64,000 nt of DNA, from contig NZ_CP023702.1 of assembly GCF_008704555.1 (NCBI RefSeq), positions 2,542,001-2,606,000 on the forward strand, given 5' to 3'. The translations under genes were made by a program, and so were the position numbers. Source of the DNA: Streptomyces nitrosporeus. GTDB lineage: Bacteria > Actinomycetota > Actinomycetes > Streptomycetales > Streptomycetaceae. Shown here one piece after another: positions 33,449 through 41,057 of this stretch (position 1 is its first letter; the number at the start of each line of letters is the position of its first letter). Below the pieces are notes generated by a model. It made no database searches, was not told the origin of the DNA, and was given only the letters and a program-made list of their open reading frames with translations.

Positions 33449-34360
33449 TCAGTACTGCGCCTGGAGGTGCTGCCAGAAGCCGTCGCGCAGCGCGCGCCGG
33501 AGGTGGGCGTGCCCGCGGAGGGAGCGCTGGAGCAGCCGCTCGGCCTCGACGAGCAGGTCCTGGTCGACGGAGCCGGGGAGGTAGGGGCGGCCGGGCAGCA
33601 GGTCGGCGAGGGCGTCCCGGCCGCGGGTGGCGAGCCAGCCGGCGGCGATCTGCGCACCGACGAAGCGCACGTCCTCGCGTGCGGGGGCCGGGCTGTCCTC
33701 CTCGTACATCGTGACGGGGCGCCGGGTCACGTACGGCCGGCAGAAGTCGAGGTCGAAGGTGCGCTGGCTGTCGACCTCCCAGAGCAGCGGCTCGGCCTGG
33801 TTGCGGCCCTCCCCCGCCTCGATGCCCCAGAGGTGGACGCGGGCGCCGTACCCCTGGGCCGCCTCCACGGCCGACACCAGGTCCTCGTCGCCGCCGACGA
33901 GGGCCGCGTCGCTGACGGCCCGGTGCCGGGCGAGCGATTCGAGGTCGGAGCGGATGAGTGAGTCGACGCCCTTCTGCTGGTTGTTGGCGTTGAGGTTGCC
34001 CAGTCTGACCTTGACGTCGGGCAGTTCGGCGATGGCCTGCTGCTCGGTGGTGTGGATGCGGCGCCGGGCGCCGTCGTACCAGTAGACGCGGAGCAGTCTG
34101 CTGTCCGCGAAGATGGTGCGGGCCTTGTCGATGAACGCCTCGATCAGCCCTTCCGCGTCGAGGTCGAAGGAGCGGCGGTCCTCGGTGCCGGTGACGAGGA
34201 GTCCGGCGGCGGCGTAGACATAGCCCGCGTCCACGAAGATCGCGTGGGTGGAAGGGGTCTTCGAGACCTCGGCGAGCACCCGCTGGAGCAGCTCGTTGGT
34301 GCGGTCCAGCTGTTCGCGGAGGCCGGGCCCGCCGTCCGGCTGCGGGTCCCTCCCGTTCAT
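33449..34360 (-). CDS. NYN/PIN-like nuclease domain protein
   Basis: A 303-aa protein whose middle is a NYN (PIN-like) ribonuclease domain. Acidic residues expected to bind metal are in HAIFVDAGYVY, QKGVDSLIRSDL and AALVGGDEDL. The C-terminal 90 residues are helical and may bind RNA. Such proteins act in RNA processing or decay. The ATG at 34360 is clear. It is transcribed divergently from a 50-aa gene with a SigR-type promoter; the shared 209-bp gap is unusually AT-rich (34395-34445). Confidence 0.85.
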   Translation of the reverse strand: MNGRDPQPDGGPGLREQLDRTNELLQRVLAEVSKTPSTHAIFVDAGYVYAAAGLLVTGTEDRRSFDLDAEGLIEAFIDKARTIFADSRLLRVYWYDGARRRIHTTEQQAIAELPDVKVRLGNLNANNQQKGVDSLIRSDLESLARHRAVSDAALVGGDEDLVSAVEAAQGYGARVHLWGIEAGEGRNQAEPLLWEVDSQRTFDLDFCRPYVTRRPVTMYEEDSPAPAREDVRFVGAQIAAGWLATRGRDALADLLPGRPYLPGSVDQDLLVEAERLLQRSLRGHAHLRRALRDGFWQHLQAQY

Positions 34361-34431
34361 GCCGGCCTCATCGGCTGCGTACGGCTCGTTACCGACGGGT
34401 ACTTAGGCATCCAAAAATTTTCCTTAGCATA

Positions 34432-34458
34432 GGGAATGTTTGCAGGCTGCAAGTCGTT
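34432..34458 (+). promoter_or_regulatory. SigR-type promoter of the 50-aa gene (GGGAAT-N18-GTT)
   Basis: GGGAAT at 34432-34437, exactly 18 bp, then GTT at 34456-34458. The spacer contains a perfect inverted repeat TTGCAGGCTGCAA (34440-34452), a possible operator for a second regulator. Transcription would start about 105 bp upstream of the small gene at 34570. Confidence 0.75.
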
Positions 34459-34569
34459 GGACCCTTTGTGGAGCGCGGGACGCGAGCGTCGTGTGCTCCC
34501 ATCCTCTCGGACGGCAGACCCGTCCATCCAGTAGTTCTCCATCAGGAGGATCAGACGAAGGGAAGCCTT

Positions 34570-34722
34570 ATGCGCTTCGAGATCACGCGCCTGGACGACG
34601 TCGACGGTACCGCCGTGGACAGCACCGTCGTGGACGCCGCCTCCGTCAACCGGATCGTGCAGCAGGCCGCCTCCATCGGCCAGCGCATTCTGATCCGTCC
34701 GGCCGACACGCCGGTTTCGTAA
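34570..34722 (+). CDS. 50-aa small protein, putative SigR target
   Basis: Starts MRFEITRLDDVDG and ends RILIRPADTPVS. No cysteine, membrane segment or known domain; the middle (VVDAASVNRIVQQAASIG) looks like one amphipathic helix between two short strands. The ATG at 34570 follows GAAGGGAAG. A consensus SigR-type promoter lies upstream and a strong hairpin downstream, so it is a monocistronic stress gene if the promoter call is right. Function unknown; a regulator or adaptor is conceivable. Confidence 0.75.
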   Translation: MRFEITRLDDVDGTAVDSTVVDAASVNRIVQQAASIGQRILIRPADTPVS

Positions 34723-34760
34723 CGCCTTGGGCCGCACGGCGCGGCCGAGCCGACGCAGAT

Positions 34761-34795
34761 GCGCCCCCGTACGGAAGACGTCCGTGCGGGGGCGC
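34761..34795. terminator. Hairpin terminator between the 50-aa gene and marC
   Basis: Fourteen-base arms (34761-34774 with 34782-34795) pair with one G-T wobble around AAGACGT; placed between convergent genes. Confidence 0.75.
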
Positions 34796-34808
34796 GGTGC
34801 TGTCCCGG

Positions 34809-35414
34809 TCAGGCGTTCTGGACGACCTGGGTGACCCCGTTGATGATCTGCTGCACCGCGATGGCGGAGAGCATCATGCCGGCGAGCCGGGTCACCAGGA
34901 CCACTCCGCCGTCCTTGATGACCCGGATGATCAGCAGCGAGTAACGCATCGCGAGCCAGAGCACCAGGTGCATGGCGACGATCGCCGACCAGACCGATAT
35001 CTGGCCGCCCACGCCGTCGGCGTCCTGCACGGCGAGGATCACCGAGACGATCGCGCCGGGGCCTGCGAGCAGCGGCATCCCCAGCGGTACGAGGGCCACG
35101 TTGACGTCCTTGGTCTGCGTGGGCTCGTCCGTCTTCCCGGTGAGCAGGTCCAGCGCGATCAGCAGCAGGAGGAGCCCGCCCGCGATCATCAGGGCGGGGA
35201 CCGAGACGTGGAGGTAGTCGAGGATCTGCTGGCCGAGCACGCCGAAGACGGCGATGACTCCGAAGGCCACGGCGACCGCCTGGGCGGCCATCCGGCGCTG
35301 CACCTTGGCGGGGCGGCCCGCGGTGAGGGCCAGGAAGATCGGGGTGATTCCGGGCGGATCCATAATCACAAAAAGGGTGAGAAAGAGGGATCCGAAGACA
35401 GCGACGTCGAACAC
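34809..35414 (-). CDS. MarC family integral membrane protein
   Basis: A 201-aa MarC/NAAT family protein with six hydrophobic segments. The family signatures are present: LFVIMDPPGITPIFLALT near the N-terminus, LVPLGMPLLAGPGAIVSVIL in the middle, and VTRLAGMMLSAIAVQQIINGV at the end. The GTG at 35414 follows AAGG and gives the normal family length; a longer frame upstream is shadow. The substrate of MarC proteins is unsettled; the early link to multiple antibiotic resistance in E. coli was not upheld. Confidence 0.9.
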   Translation of the reverse strand: MFDVAVFGSLFLTLFVIMDPPGITPIFLALTAGRPAKVQRRMAAQAVAVAFGVIAVFGVLGQQILDYLHVSVPALMIAGGLLLLLIALDLLTGKTDEPTQTKDVNVALVPLGMPLLAGPGAIVSVILAVQDADGVGGQISVWSAIVAMHLVLWLAMRYSLLIIRVIKDGGVVLVTRLAGMMLSAIAVQQIINGVTQVVQNA

Positions 35415-35571
35415 AGTGAGCCTTGCGAGAGAAGAGCGGGCCGAAACAGGGGGCGCCCGCGGCACCGGACGGGCGCGCGGGGGTACGGAAGACAGGAGCG
35501 GTGACGGGGAGCCGGGCGCACGGGAGCGCACGGGACCCGGGGGGCGGCGGCCGGAGCGCGCGGAGGGCGCG

Positions 35572-36438
35572 TTACGCCTGGAGGGCTCCACCGGCGCCCG
35601 GCACGGGGAAGGCTCCCGTGGCGCGCCGGGTGATCTCGCCGTAGATCTCGGGGTCGGTGGTGTACTCCCCGAGGCGGACGGTCTTACGGGTGCCGTGGTA
35701 GTCGCTGGAACCGGTGGGCAGCAGGTCCAGCTCGGCGGCGAGCGCGCGCAGGCGGGCCCGGGCCGGCTCGTCGTGGTCCATGTGGTCGACCTCGATGCCG
35801 TCGAGGCCGGCCTCGGCCAGACCCGCGATCACGGCTTCGGGCACCACCCGGCCGCGCTTCACGGCCATCGGGTGGGCGAAGACGGTGACTCCGCCCGCGG
35901 CCTTGACCAGGCGGACGGCGTCGAACGGGTCGAGTTCGTGCTTCCCGGCGTAGGCGCGGCCCCCGTCGCCGAGCCAGGCCGGGGCGAAGGCGTCGGAGAC
36001 CGAGCCGACCACCCCGAGCTCGACCAGCGCGGTGGCGACGTGCGGACGGCCGACCGAGCCGTCCCCGGCGATCCGGGCGACCTGCTCCCAGGTGACGGGG
36101 ACCCCGAGCTCCTGGAGCTTGCGCACCATCGCCTTGGCGCGCGGCACCCGGTCGTCCCGCACCAGTTCGCGTTCCCGCGCCAGTTCGGGCTCGGCGGGGT
36201 CGAAGAGGTACGCCAGCATGTGCACGCCGATGCCGTCGACGCGGCAGGACAGCTCGGCGCCGGTGACCAGGGTCAGCCCCTCGGGCAGCGCCGCCACCGC
36301 CTCCGCGTGGCCGCCCACGGTGTCGTGGTCGGTGAGGGCGACGACGTCGAGGCCCGCAGCGGCGGCGTTCGCCACCAGCCGGGCGGGGGTGTCCGTGCCG
36401 TCCGACGCGGTGGAGTGGGTGTGCAGATCGATGCGCAC
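35572..36438 (-). CDS. PHP domain metal-dependent phosphoesterase
   Basis: A 288-aa PHP-family protein beginning VRIDLHTHSTASDGT. Metal-binding motifs are HTHS, ALTDHDT, the Glu in TGAELSC, VFAHPMAVK and GSSDYHG, the set found in YciV/RnaAM-type 3',5'-nucleoside bisphosphate phosphatases and 5'-3' exonucleases. The GTG at 36438 lies eight bases after GGAG. The DNA upstream (36439-36690) is non-coding and carries tandem repeats. The exact phosphoester substrate is not clear. Confidence 0.9.
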   Translation of the reverse strand: MRIDLHTHSTASDGTDTPARLVANAAAAGLDVVALTDHDTVGGHAEAVAALPEGLTLVTGAELSCRVDGIGVHMLAYLFDPAEPELARERELVRDDRVPRAKAMVRKLQELGVPVTWEQVARIAGDGSVGRPHVATALVELGVVGSVSDAFAPAWLGDGGRAYAGKHELDPFDAVRLVKAAGGVTVFAHPMAVKRGRVVPEAVIAGLAEAGLDGIEVDHMDHDEPARARLRALAAELDLLPTGSSDYHGTRKTVRLGEYTTDPEIYGEITRRATGAFPVPGAGGALQA

Positions 36439-36516
36439 GACGCGGACTCCGGTGCTGGTGGACGGGCAGGGACGCTCAAAAGGATAACCGGCGCTTTCCG
36501 GGCCCGGGGCCCCCGG

Positions 36517-36615
36517 CCGGGCCTGTCCGGTCACACCCGCGCCCGGGGCCGGGCCTGTCCGGCTCCTATACCCGCGCCCGGGGGCCGGGCCTGTCCGGCC
36601 TTCCACACCCGCGCC
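36517..36615. repeat. Three near-tandem copies, core CCGGGCCTGTCCGG
   Basis: The 14-bp core is identical at 36517, 36549 and 36585, and each copy is followed by a short variable stretch and ACCCGCGCCCGGGG. Periods are 32 and 36 bp. The array fills most of the 252-bp gap between the PHP gene and the DUF6758 gene, upstream of the PHP start. Confidence 0.75.
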
Positions 36616-36690
36616 CGGGGCCGCCCCTCGTGTCCGGGCCGGTGCCGCCGCGTCCCGGCGCCCTCCCCGCGCCCGCCCCGGGCGGACCGC

Positions 36691-37335
36691 TCAGGGCCGG
36701 GAGAGCAGCCGGGGGGTGAGGGCCCCACAGGGCACGAGGTCCACCTCGGCGCCCGCGTCCCGCAGATCGGTCAGCACCAGCTCGTCGTACATCAGGAGTC
36801 CGGACTGCTCGGGCCAGAGGATCGCCCAGAGCCACAGTCCGCGCGCCTCGCCGGCGAAGACCGCACGGTCGCCCGGGGCGTCCTTGACGTGCCACAGCGG
36901 GGTGGGCCGCCCGGCGGCCAGCACCTTGGCGTCGGGCGCCCCGGCGACGTCCAGGCCGGTACCGGGGTCGGGCCCGTCGAGGCCGGCGTACCGCGCCCCG
37001 AGCCCGACGCCGAGTTCCTCGGCGACCAGCACCAGCTCGCCCATACCGCCGAGCGGGCCGGGGCCGGAACAGGCGACGGCGGTGGCACGGCCGCCGCTGC
37101 GGTCGTCGCCCGCGTACGCCGCACCGGTGAGCAGCCAGCCCACCGGGAGCGGCCAGGGCATCCACACCGGCACCCTGGAGCGGTGCACCACGACGCCCAG
37201 CGACTCCACGCTCGGCGGGATCACCGGCTGCATGGGGTGGACCGGGCCGTGCGCGGCACACTGCCAGGAATCGGTGAAGAGACCGGGCGCCCTGACCCGG
37301 CCTCCGCACTTCGGGCAACTGGGTTCGCCCCTCAT
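36691..37335 (-). CDS. DUF6758-type conserved hypothetical protein
   Basis: A 214-aa actinobacterial protein starting MRGEPSCPKCGGRVRAPG, with a zinc-ribbon half (CPKC) and a further Cys-His pair (WQCAAHGPVHP). The rest contains WMPWPLPVGWLLTG, PGPLGGMGELVLVAEE and WLWAILWPEQSG. I recall this family only as a conserved Streptomyces protein of unknown function. It ends 252 bp before the PHP gene and starts 76 bp after the SUFU-like gene. Confidence 0.78.
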   Translation of the reverse strand: MRGEPSCPKCGGRVRAPGLFTDSWQCAAHGPVHPMQPVIPPSVESLGVVVHRSRVPVWMPWPLPVGWLLTGAAYAGDDRSGGRATAVACSGPGPLGGMGELVLVAEELGVGLGARYAGLDGPDPGTGLDVAGAPDAKVLAAGRPTPLWHVKDAPGDRAVFAGEARGLWLWAILWPEQSGLLMYDELVLTDLRDAGAEVDLVPCGALTPRLLSRP

Positions 37336-37411
37336 AACGCCCCACGGTCCTCTCCGGCCGCCGCCGCGTCAAGGACGATCACCCGTCCGCAGCGCGGCGG
37401 ACCCCGGGCGG

Positions 37412-37996
37412 TCAGTCCAGCGGTACGGAGCCGCGCAGCGGGTCGCGCAGGTCGGTGCCCCGCGCGAGCCAGCGCTCCTGGAGTTCCTGGGCGCCCCGGA
37501 CGCGCTTCCACGCGGCCTCGTTGTGCGTCATCGGCAGCAGGGGCAGGAAGCGCACCGGGTCCATCGGCCCGTCCAGCTCCAGGTCCTCCACGAGGCCGCC
37601 GGGTTCGGCGACCAGGACGGAGCTGAACGGCGCGCCGGGCCAGAGCGGCTGTCCCAGGTCGAGGGAGGCCCCCGGCGCGACGACCAGGCCCTCGACCTGG
37701 GGCGAGGCGGCGAGTACGGCCAGGGGCCGCAGCACCTGGTCGGTGTCGGCGCGTCCCGCCCGCACGGACAGGACCAGTTCGGCGCGGGGCCCCTTCACCG
37801 GGTCGGCCAGCGGGGAGGTGGGGTCGGCCATGGGCTGCCCGGACATCCCGAGCGTGACGTAGCGCACCACGTCGCCGTCGGCGAAGCGGAGCACCTCGAT
37901 GCGGTCGGTGCCGATGAACGTCACCCCGGCCCGCGCGTCCGGCTCGCCCAGGGCGCTGCGGAGCCGGGCCTCGACCAGCTCAAGAATTTCTCCCAT
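37412..37996 (-). CDS. Suppressor-of-fused (SUFU) domain protein
   Basis: A 194-aa protein with the SUFU-like fold: IEVLRFADGDVVRYVTLGMSG, RAELVLSVRAG, then VLVAEPGGLVEDL, RFLPLLPMTHNEAAW at the C-terminus, typical of bacterial stand-alone SUFU proteins, which are often linked to toxin-immunity or unknown functions. The ATG at 37996 gives MGEILELVEARL; the frame continues 17 codons upstream without support. No toxin-like gene is adjacent. Confidence 0.8.
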   Translation of the reverse strand: MGEILELVEARLRSALGEPDARAGVTFIGTDRIEVLRFADGDVVRYVTLGMSGQPMADPTSPLADPVKGPRAELVLSVRAGRADTDQVLRPLAVLAASPQVEGLVVAPGASLDLGQPLWPGAPFSSVLVAEPGGLVEDLELDGPMDPVRFLPLLPMTHNEAAWKRVRGAQELQERWLARGTDLRDPLRGSVPLD

Positions 37997-38411
37997 GCGG
38001 CGAGCATAGAACGGGTCTGCGACGGGCAAAGTAAGGGATTGGCCCATGGGCGGCTGATAGCCTGGGGCGTCGGTCGGGACAGCGCGCAGAAGCGGCTTTC
38101 GGTCCTGACAACACGTGATCCCCCACGGGGGACCGGCCGGAGGAGGTGGGGCTGCGGTGGATCCAAGTCGACCGTGCAGTACCAGCCGCCCTTCCGTGCG
38201 AGGCCTCCTCTCCGCCGTCTGACGCTCCCGTCGGACCTGCCCACGGCCGTTCGCGCACCGGAAGAGCCCCTCGTTTCCGCTTCTGCCTGTCTGTAGCGAA
38301 CGCCGTCATCGCGCCGTGCGCGGTGCCGCCCGCTTTGCGGACGTGGGTCCACGTCCTCGTTCCGGGCTGTTCCACGCCCCGCCGACGGCTCTCCGTGAAG
38401 AGGAGCCAGCC
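37997..38411. other. 415-bp gap upstream of corA
   Basis: This divergent gap separates the SUFU and corA genes. I see no convincing gene. A 91-codon plus-strand frame (38146-38421) has its GTG directly abutting GGAGGAG and unconvincing composition. A GGAGGAGG near 38136 precedes two other short frames. The long distance to corA suggests a structured leader; I do not recognise a known magnesium riboswitch in it. Confidence 0.5.
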
Positions 38412-39527
38412 ATGTCGATGATCCGTGACCTGCGCGCCGCGGTGCGCCCGTCCCTGCGCAAGAGCAGCACCCCGTACAGCGGCTACGACACCACCCGCGA
38501 TCCCTCCGCCTCCAGCGCCGTGGTGGACTGCGCTGTCTACCGGGACGGGCGCCGGGTCACCGAGGCCGCCTGCCTGACGCCGCACGAGGCGATGCTGCGG
38601 GTCCGGGAGGAGGGCGGTTTCGCCTGGATCGGCCTGCACGAGCCGACCGAGGAGGAATTCGCCGGTATCGCCCGCGAGTTCGGCCTCCACCCGCTCGCCG
38701 TCGAGGACGCCGTCCACGCCCACCAGCGGCCGAAGCTGGAGCGGTACGACGAGACGCTCTTCACGGTCTTCAAGACCATCCACTACGTCGAGCACGCCGA
38801 ACTCACCGCCACCAGCGAGGTGGTGGAGACCGGTGAGGTGATGTGCTTCACCGGCCGGGACTTCGTCATCACGGTCCGGCACGGCGGCCAGGGGTCGCTG
38901 CGCGGGCTGCGCCACCGGATGCAGGACGATCCGGAGCTGCTCGCCAAAGGGCCCTCGGCCGTGCTGCACGCCATCGCGGACCATGTGGTCGACGGGTACA
39001 TCGCGGTGGCCGGCTCGGTGCAGGACGACATCGACGAGGTGGAGATCGACGTCTTCTCCACCCCGGCGAAGGGCGGCCGCCGCGGGTCGGACGCCGGCCG
39101 GATCTACCAGCTCAAGCGTGAGGTGCTGGAGTTCAAGCGGGCCGTCTCACCGCTGCTGCGCCCGATGCAGCTGCTCAGTGAGCGGCCGATGAGGCTGATC
39201 GACCCCGACATCCAGAAGTATTTCCGCGACGTCGCCGACCACCTGGCCCGGGTGCACGAGGAGGTCATCGGCTTCGACGAGCTGCTGAACTCGATCCTCC
39301 AGGCCAATCTGGCGCAGGCGACGGTCGCCCAGAACGAGGACATGCGCAAGATCACGTCCTGGGCCGCGATCATCGCCGTACCCACGATGATCTGCGGGGT
39401 CTACGGCATGAACTTCGACCACATGCCCGAACTGCGCTGGACCTACGGCTATCCGATGGTCCTGGGTGTCATCGCCGTGGTCTGTTTCTCCATCCACCGC
39501 TCCCTCAAGCGCAACGGCTGGCTGTAG
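38412..39527 (+). CDS. corA: CorA family magnesium/cobalt transporter
   Basis: A 371-aa CorA-type channel. The cytoplasmic alpha-beta domain is followed by two C-terminal helices; the first ends in the diagnostic YGMNF (GMN selectivity filter), the second is YPMVLGVIAVVCFSIHRSL, and the basic C-terminus faces the cytoplasm. The ATG at 38412 has GAGGAG six bases upstream. It mediates Mg2+ uptake driven by membrane potential. The MgtE-N/CBS and DUF1003 genes 1.5 kb downstream suggest a Mg2+-related region. Confidence 0.93.
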   Translation: MSMIRDLRAAVRPSLRKSSTPYSGYDTTRDPSASSAVVDCAVYRDGRRVTEAACLTPHEAMLRVREEGGFAWIGLHEPTEEEFAGIAREFGLHPLAVEDAVHAHQRPKLERYDETLFTVFKTIHYVEHAELTATSEVVETGEVMCFTGRDFVITVRHGGQGSLRGLRHRMQDDPELLAKGPSAVLHAIADHVVDGYIAVAGSVQDDIDEVEIDVFSTPAKGGRRGSDAGRIYQLKREVLEFKRAVSPLLRPMQLLSERPMRLIDPDIQKYFRDVADHLARVHEEVIGFDELLNSILQANLAQATVAQNEDMRKITSWAAIIAVPTMICGVYGMNFDHMPELRWTYGYPMVLGVIAVVCFSIHRSLKRNGWL

Positions 39528-39559
39528 GAGCCCCCGGCGGAAAGAGGGTCCGGGGCTCC
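39527..39559 (+). terminator. Hairpin after corA
   Basis: GGAGCCCC (39527-39534) pairs with 39552-39559, and CGG/CCG pairs extend it inward; it begins at the stop codon. Confidence 0.55.
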
Positions 39560-39585
39560 GGTGCCCCGTCCCATAGAGTGCGGGC

Positions 39586-40104
39586 ATGACTGCTGCTGAC
39601 ACGCTGCTGGGCCGGGCCCTGATCGAGGAGGCCACCAAGAAGTCGGGGCTGGTCTGGGTGCGCGGCTCCGGCCCCGCCCGGGCGTTGTGGCACGTCTGGC
39701 ACGAGGGTGCGGCCGTGCTGGTCGGGGACGGCCCCGGTGAACAGCCGCTGCCCGCGGGGCTCGACGCGGGCGGTACCGCGGAGGTGACCGTGCGCAGCAA
39801 GGACAAGGGCGGCCGGATCGTCGCCTGGACGGCGGCGGTCACCGTCCTCGAACCGCGCTCCGCGGAGTGGGAGGCGGCGGTCGGCGAGCTCAAGGGCAAG
39901 CGGCTGAACGCACCGGACGCCGAGCGGTTGGCCGAGCGCTGGGCGCGGGAGTGCCGGGTGGTACGGCTGACGCCCGGCGAGCCCCTGCCCGAGCTGCCGC
40001 GGACCTCCCTGGCCGCGGTGCCCCTGCCGACCGGGGCGACCACCAGGCGGCCCGTGCCCGCCGCCCTCCCCCGGCTGCTGCTGAAGCGCCGCGGGAGGAG
40101 CTGA
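39586..40104 (+). CDS. Conserved hypothetical protein (possible split-barrel fold)
   Basis: A 172-aa soluble protein: GRALIEEATKKSGLVWVR, ARALWHVWHEGAAVLVGDG, then EWEAAVGELKGKRLNAPDA and WARECRVVRLTP. The spacing resembles FMN-binding split-barrel (pyridoxamine oxidase-like) proteins, but no cofactor motif is decisive. TAGAGT lies six bases before the ATG, which would give a leaderless mRNA. Function unknown. Confidence 0.75.
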   Translation: MTAADTLLGRALIEEATKKSGLVWVRGSGPARALWHVWHEGAAVLVGDGPGEQPLPAGLDAGGTAEVTVRSKDKGGRIVAWTAAVTVLEPRSAEWEAAVGELKGKRLNAPDAERLAERWARECRVVRLTPGEPLPELPRTSLAAVPLPTGATTRRPVPAALPRLLLKRRGRS

Positions 40105-40139
40105 GTCCGGCCGGGCCCCCTGCCCTCAGCTCTCGGCCC

Positions 40140-40889
40140 TCAGCCCGAGGACTTGGGGAGTTCGCCGCCGTAGTCGACCGTCTCGTCCTCGGCCGGTGCC
40201 TCCAGTTCGAAGGCGTGGCCCCAGTCGGCGAGGGTGACCGACCCGCCGCCACCGCCCCGGGCGACCCGCAGGGGGTAGGGGGTGCCCTTCAGGGAGACGT
40301 CGAGCGTGCCGCCCTCACCTTCTCCCCCCGTGATCTGCACGGTACGCACCCCTCCGACCGAGCCGCGGTCGCCCTTGCCGACCTTTCCGTGCAGGGTCAG
40401 CACACCGTCGAGGAGGGTCTTCTTCTCCGTGAAGCCGCGCAGTTGCCGGTAGGTCGGATCGTCCTCGGGGACCTTCACGTACTTGCCCCCCAGCTTGCCG
40501 GCGGCCTGGGCGCTCCCGTCGTCGCTCCCGTCCTTCCAGAAGCCGGCGTCGGCCTTGAGGTACAGCTCGTCGCCGATCCGGAGCAGGGCGAAGGTGTTCT
40601 CCCTGGAGGTGACCGAGCCGGTACCGCCGTCGGCGCTGAGCTGCATGTTCAGGGAGTACGTACCGCCTTTGCTGACGAGTTTCCCGGTCAGCCGCACCGC
40701 TCCGGCCGCGTCGGCCGCGGCCCGTGTCCTCGTCTCGATCTGTGCCGCCGTCAGCTTCCCGACCCCGTTGGTCCCCGCGTCCGGGTCCTCGCCCGCGCAG
40801 GCCGTCAGCGCGGCGGTCAGTCCCGCGCAGAGCACCACGGTGAGCGCGGTCCGGCGGCGGGCCCGGACGGCGGGGGCCAAGGGGGTCAC
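40140..40889 (-). CDS. Lipoprotein (LppX/LprAFG-like)
   Basis: A 249-aa secreted lipoprotein. The signal peptide RTALTVVLCAGLTAALTAC ends in the lipobox Cys at about residue 32. The mature part has the pattern of LppX_LprAFG-type proteins: AAGAVRLTGKLVSKGGTY, IGDELYLKADAGFWKDG, a segment KYVKVPEDDPTYRQLRGFT and a C-terminal strand PYPLRVARGG. Mycobacterial relatives carry lipids across the envelope; Streptomyces roles are not established. The GTG at 40889 has GAGAGG upstream. It converges on the upstream gene at 40104. Confidence 0.82.
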   Translation of the reverse strand: MTPLAPAVRARRRTALTVVLCAGLTAALTACAGEDPDAGTNGVGKLTAAQIETRTRAAADAAGAVRLTGKLVSKGGTYSLNMQLSADGGTGSVTSRENTFALLRIGDELYLKADAGFWKDGSDDGSAQAAGKLGGKYVKVPEDDPTYRQLRGFTEKKTLLDGVLTLHGKVGKGDRGSVGGVRTVQITGGEGEGGTLDVSLKGTPYPLRVARGGGGGSVTLADWGHAFELEAPAEDETVDYGGELPKSSG

Positions 40890-41057
40890 GGCGCACTGCC
40901 TCTCATCTGTGTCTGGGTGGCAGACCGCAGCGTACCCGTGCCCCGTGTCCCGTCCGGAGCCGCTCCGGACGGCCGGTCCGCCGGAGCGGCCCGGACCGGT
41001 ACGGGCTAGCCTGATCACGGCGGAAGACGGACACGGCGGACGGAGGGAGGCCCGGAG

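Noticed and set aside
36517..36615. Spaced repeats considered as a CRISPR array
   Set aside because: Only three copies, a 14-bp core, unequal short spacers of low complexity and no cas genes nearby.
38146..38421. 91-codon plus-strand frame upstream of corA
   Set aside because: The GTG directly abuts GGAGGAG, composition is unconvincing, and it overlaps the corA start by 10 bp; no family resemblance.
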